A stretch of DNA of 64,000 bases from Frateuria hangzhouensis (GTDB lineage: Bacteria; Pseudomonadota; Gammaproteobacteria; Xanthomonadales; Rhodanobacteraceae): contig NZ_JAPMIU010000002.1 in the NCBI RefSeq assembly GCF_026410505.1, positions 310,001-374,000 on the forward strand, written 5' to 3'. Positions 62,175-64,000 of the stretch are shown piece after piece (positions within the stretch are counted from its first letter, which is position 1; each line of letters begins with the position of its first letter). The notes below the pieces were generated by a model. It had not been told where the DNA came from. It was given only the letters and a program-made list of their open reading frames with translations, and ran no database searches. Position numbers and translations under genes: made by a program.

Positions 62175-64000
62175 ATGTCACAAGCGACGCTCAACGACCT
62201 TTCCAGCGGACTGACCGTGATCCGTGCCAGCCGGCTGGAGGCGCTGCTGGAGCCGTTGGTGTCGCTGCTCGACGCGGCGCCGCCGGCCAACGTGCTGGCG
62301 CCGCAGACGGTGATCGCCGCTCATCCGGGCATGCGCCACTGGCTGGCCGGGGCGCTCGCGCGCAAGCGCGGACCGGGCGGGATCGTCGCCAACCTGCGCA
62401 TCACCCTGCCGAGCAGCTGGCTCGACGAGCTGGCGCTCAGCGTGCTGGGCAGTGCCGCGGTGGCGCTGGCGCCGTACCGTCGCGACCGCCTGCGCTGGCG
62501 CATCCACGAGCTGCTGCCGGCGATCGACGATGCGCAGGTGCGCGCCTACCTCGCCGGCGGCGATGCCGCGCGCCGCCGCTACCAGCTGGCCGACCGGCTG
62601 GCGCGGCTGTACACGCAGTACCTGACCTACCGTCCGGACTGGCTGCAGGCGTGGGAGCGCGGGCGCGACGACCTGCCCGAACCGACCTTCATGGCGCCGC
62701 TGTGGCGTGAACTGCATGCCGCGATCGGCACGCCGCACCGCGGCGAACGGGTCGAGGCGCTGGTGCGCGAGCTGGCGCGGCATCCGGAAAAACAGACCAC
62801 CATCGAACCGCTGCACATTTTTGGCGTGAGCCATCTCGCACCGGCCGAACTGGCGCTGCTGCGCGCCGTGGCGCACGTGCGTCCGGTCGTGCTCTACGTG
62901 CCCGATCCGTGCCGCGAATACTGGGCGGGCCTGCGCGGCGAGCGCGCGCAGTTGCGCGAACTGGCCCGGCACATCGATTTCACCGACGCCTCCGAGCAGG
63001 TATTCCAGCAGCTGGGCCATCCGCTGCTGGCTAGCTGGGGCCGCATGGGCCAGCACTTCATGCTGAACCTGCAGGAAGTCGAGGACACCATCCGCATGGA
63101 CGTGCGCCACTGGCAGGACGAGCAGCCCGGCGAATCCGGCGGCCTGCTGCAGCGGCTGCAGGAAAGCCTGCGTCAGCTCGATCCCGAACGCGTCACGCCG
63201 TTTGCCCGCGGCACCCGGGCAGCGATGGCCGACCGCTCGCTGCGCGTGCACCTGTGCCACACGCGCCTGCGCGAGCTCGAAGTGCTGCGCGACGTGTTGC
63301 TGCACGAGCTCGCCGAGCGGCCCGGACTGAAGCCCTCCGACATCGTCGTGATGGCCCCGGACATCCAGGCCTACGTGCCGCTTCTGCCGGTGGTGTTCGG
63401 CGAGAGCGGCCGCGCGCACGGCCCGCTGCCCTACCACCTGGCCGATGTGGCGGTGGCGCGCACGCATCCGCTGCTGGAGGCGTTCAGCCGGTTGCTCGAC
63501 GTACCCGATGCGCGCCTGGGCGCGCCCGAACTGCTCGATCTGCTCGAGGTCCCCGAGATCGCCCGCGCGCTGGCGCTCTCCGAGGATGATCGCGAAACGC
63601 TCACCCGCTGGTTGCGCCAGAGCCGCGTGGCCTGGGCGCTGGATGGCGAGCACCGCGCGCGCTTCGGCGTGCCGGCGATCGAGGAAACCACCTTCGCCTG
63701 GGGCATGGACCGCCTGCTCGCCGGCTACGCGATGGGCGATGACGCGGCGGGACAGGGCGAGGCCTGGCGCCTGCCCGACGGCGAGTTGTGGCCGGTCGAA
63801 GGCGTGCACGGACCGCAGGCGCAGGTACTCGGCGCACTCGACCGGCTGCTGCTGGAACTGGCCGCCCTGCAGCGCGATGCGGCGCAGCCGTGCACCGCCT
63901 CGGCCTGGTCCACGCGATTGGAACAACTGCTCGATACGCTGTTCCGCATCGACACGCGCGATAGCCAGGCGGCGGAAGCCCTGTCGCTGCTGCGTCGCTT
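62175..64000 (+). CDS. recC: exodeoxyribonuclease V gamma subunit, N-terminal part
   Basis: An open frame from ATG 62175 to the window edge (about 608 codons; E. coli RecC has 1122). The start 'SGLTVIRASRLEALLEPLV' and 'TVIAAHPGMRHWLAGALARK', then 'LPSSWLDELALSVLG', 'PYRRDRLRWRIHELLP', 'LADRLARLYTQYLTYRPDWL' and 'PLHIFGVSHLAPAELALLRA' are characteristic of RecC. The subunit guides unwound strands and recognises Chi in the RecBCD helicase-nuclease. recB and recD would be expected to the right. Confidence 0.93.
   Translation, partial: MSQATLNDLSSGLTVIRASRLEALLEPLVSLLDAAPPANVLAPQTVIAAHPGMRHWLAGALARKRGPGGIVANLRITLPSSWLDELALSVLGSAAVALAPYRRDRLRWRIHELLPAIDDAQVRAYLAGGDAARRRYQLADRLARLYTQYLTYRPDWLQAWERGRDDLPEPTFMAPLWRELHAAIGTPHRGERVEALVRELARHPEKQTTIEPLHIFGVSHLAPAELALLRAVAHVRPVVLYVPDPCREYWAGLRGERAQLRELARHIDFTDASEQVFQQLGHPLLASWGRMGQHFMLNLQEVEDTIRMDVRHWQDEQPGESGGLLQRLQESLRQLDPERVTPFARGTRAAMADRSLRVHLCHTRLRELEVLRDVLLHELAERPGLKPSDIVVMAPDIQAYVPLLPVVFGESGRAHGPLPYHLADVAVARTHPLLEAFSRLLDVPDARLGAPELLDLLEVPEIARALALSEDDRETLTRWLRQSRVAWALDGEHRARFGVPAIEETTFAWGMDRLLAGYAMGDDAAGQGEAWRLPDGELWPVEGVHGPQAQVLGALDRLLLELAALQRDAAQPCTASAWSTRLEQLLDTLFRIDTRDSQAAEALSLLRR

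Noticed and set aside
62178-63926. A 582-codon minus-strand frame at the right edge
   Set aside because: It is antisense to recC, which is recognisable along its whole visible length.

Overview
The window is about 64 kb of high-GC chromosome. Gene families typical of Xanthomonadales (DUF3247, DUF6491-like and DUF2884 proteins, a PdsR/PdsS-type two-component pair, an XVIPCD-like effector, a long PurC, a GTG-started TrpE) suggest a gammaproteobacterium of the Rhodanobacteraceae/Xanthomonadaceae group, such as a Dyella, Rhodanobacter or Luteibacter relative. This placement is inferred from family recognition; no database search was made. No rRNA, tRNA, CRISPR array, phage or insertion sequence was seen.

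Layout. 0-20 kb: housekeeping and envelope genes (GST, amidinotransferase-fold hydrolase, MFS exporter, DUF3247, a divergent acyltransferase/LytTR pair, lipoproteins, diiron protein, UspA, BrkB, periplasmic peroxiredoxin, a cluster of paralogous DUF2884 and DUF2845 secreted proteins, MscS, and an ABC transporter whose permease is fused to an M1 aminopeptidase). 20-24 kb: pyruvate dehydrogenase E2 (two lipoyl domains) and a lipoyl-bearing E3. 24.4-26.4 kb: a lower-GC pair, an LprI-like secreted protein and a lytic protein ending in an XVIPCD-like domain, which I read as an antibacterial type IV secretion effector with its immunity protein. 26.4-32.5 kb: DinB, a PCMT-erythromycin esterase fusion, a YbhN-type membrane protein and an APC permease.

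32.6-49.9 kb is a carbohydrate utilisation locus. A minus-strand operon of seven tightly packed genes (dgoR, dgoK, dgoA, dgoD, an SDR sugar dehydrogenase, an SMP-30 lactonase, a sugar/H+ symporter) encodes uptake and a complete oxidative (De Ley-Doudoroff-type) galactose route to pyruvate and glyceraldehyde 3-phosphate. Divergent from it run a periplasmic aldose epimerase, a GH5-like glycosidase, a TonB-dependent receptor, a BNR-propeller protein with a carbohydrate-binding tail, and a GH43 enzyme. An agarase-like glycosidase gene beside the operon is interrupted by one in-frame amber codon. Together these suggest degradation of a galactose/arabinose-containing plant polysaccharide.

50-64 kb: membrane proteins, purC, a cytochrome c, a DjlA-like cochaperone, rpe, two very small proteins with their own terminator, the PdsR/PdsS-like pair, a membrane-pilin fusion, trpE, an acyltransferase and the first part of recC, which runs off the right edge.

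At least five families of inverted intergenic repeats are scattered through the window. One copy has been absorbed into the coding sequence of the E3 interdomain linker.
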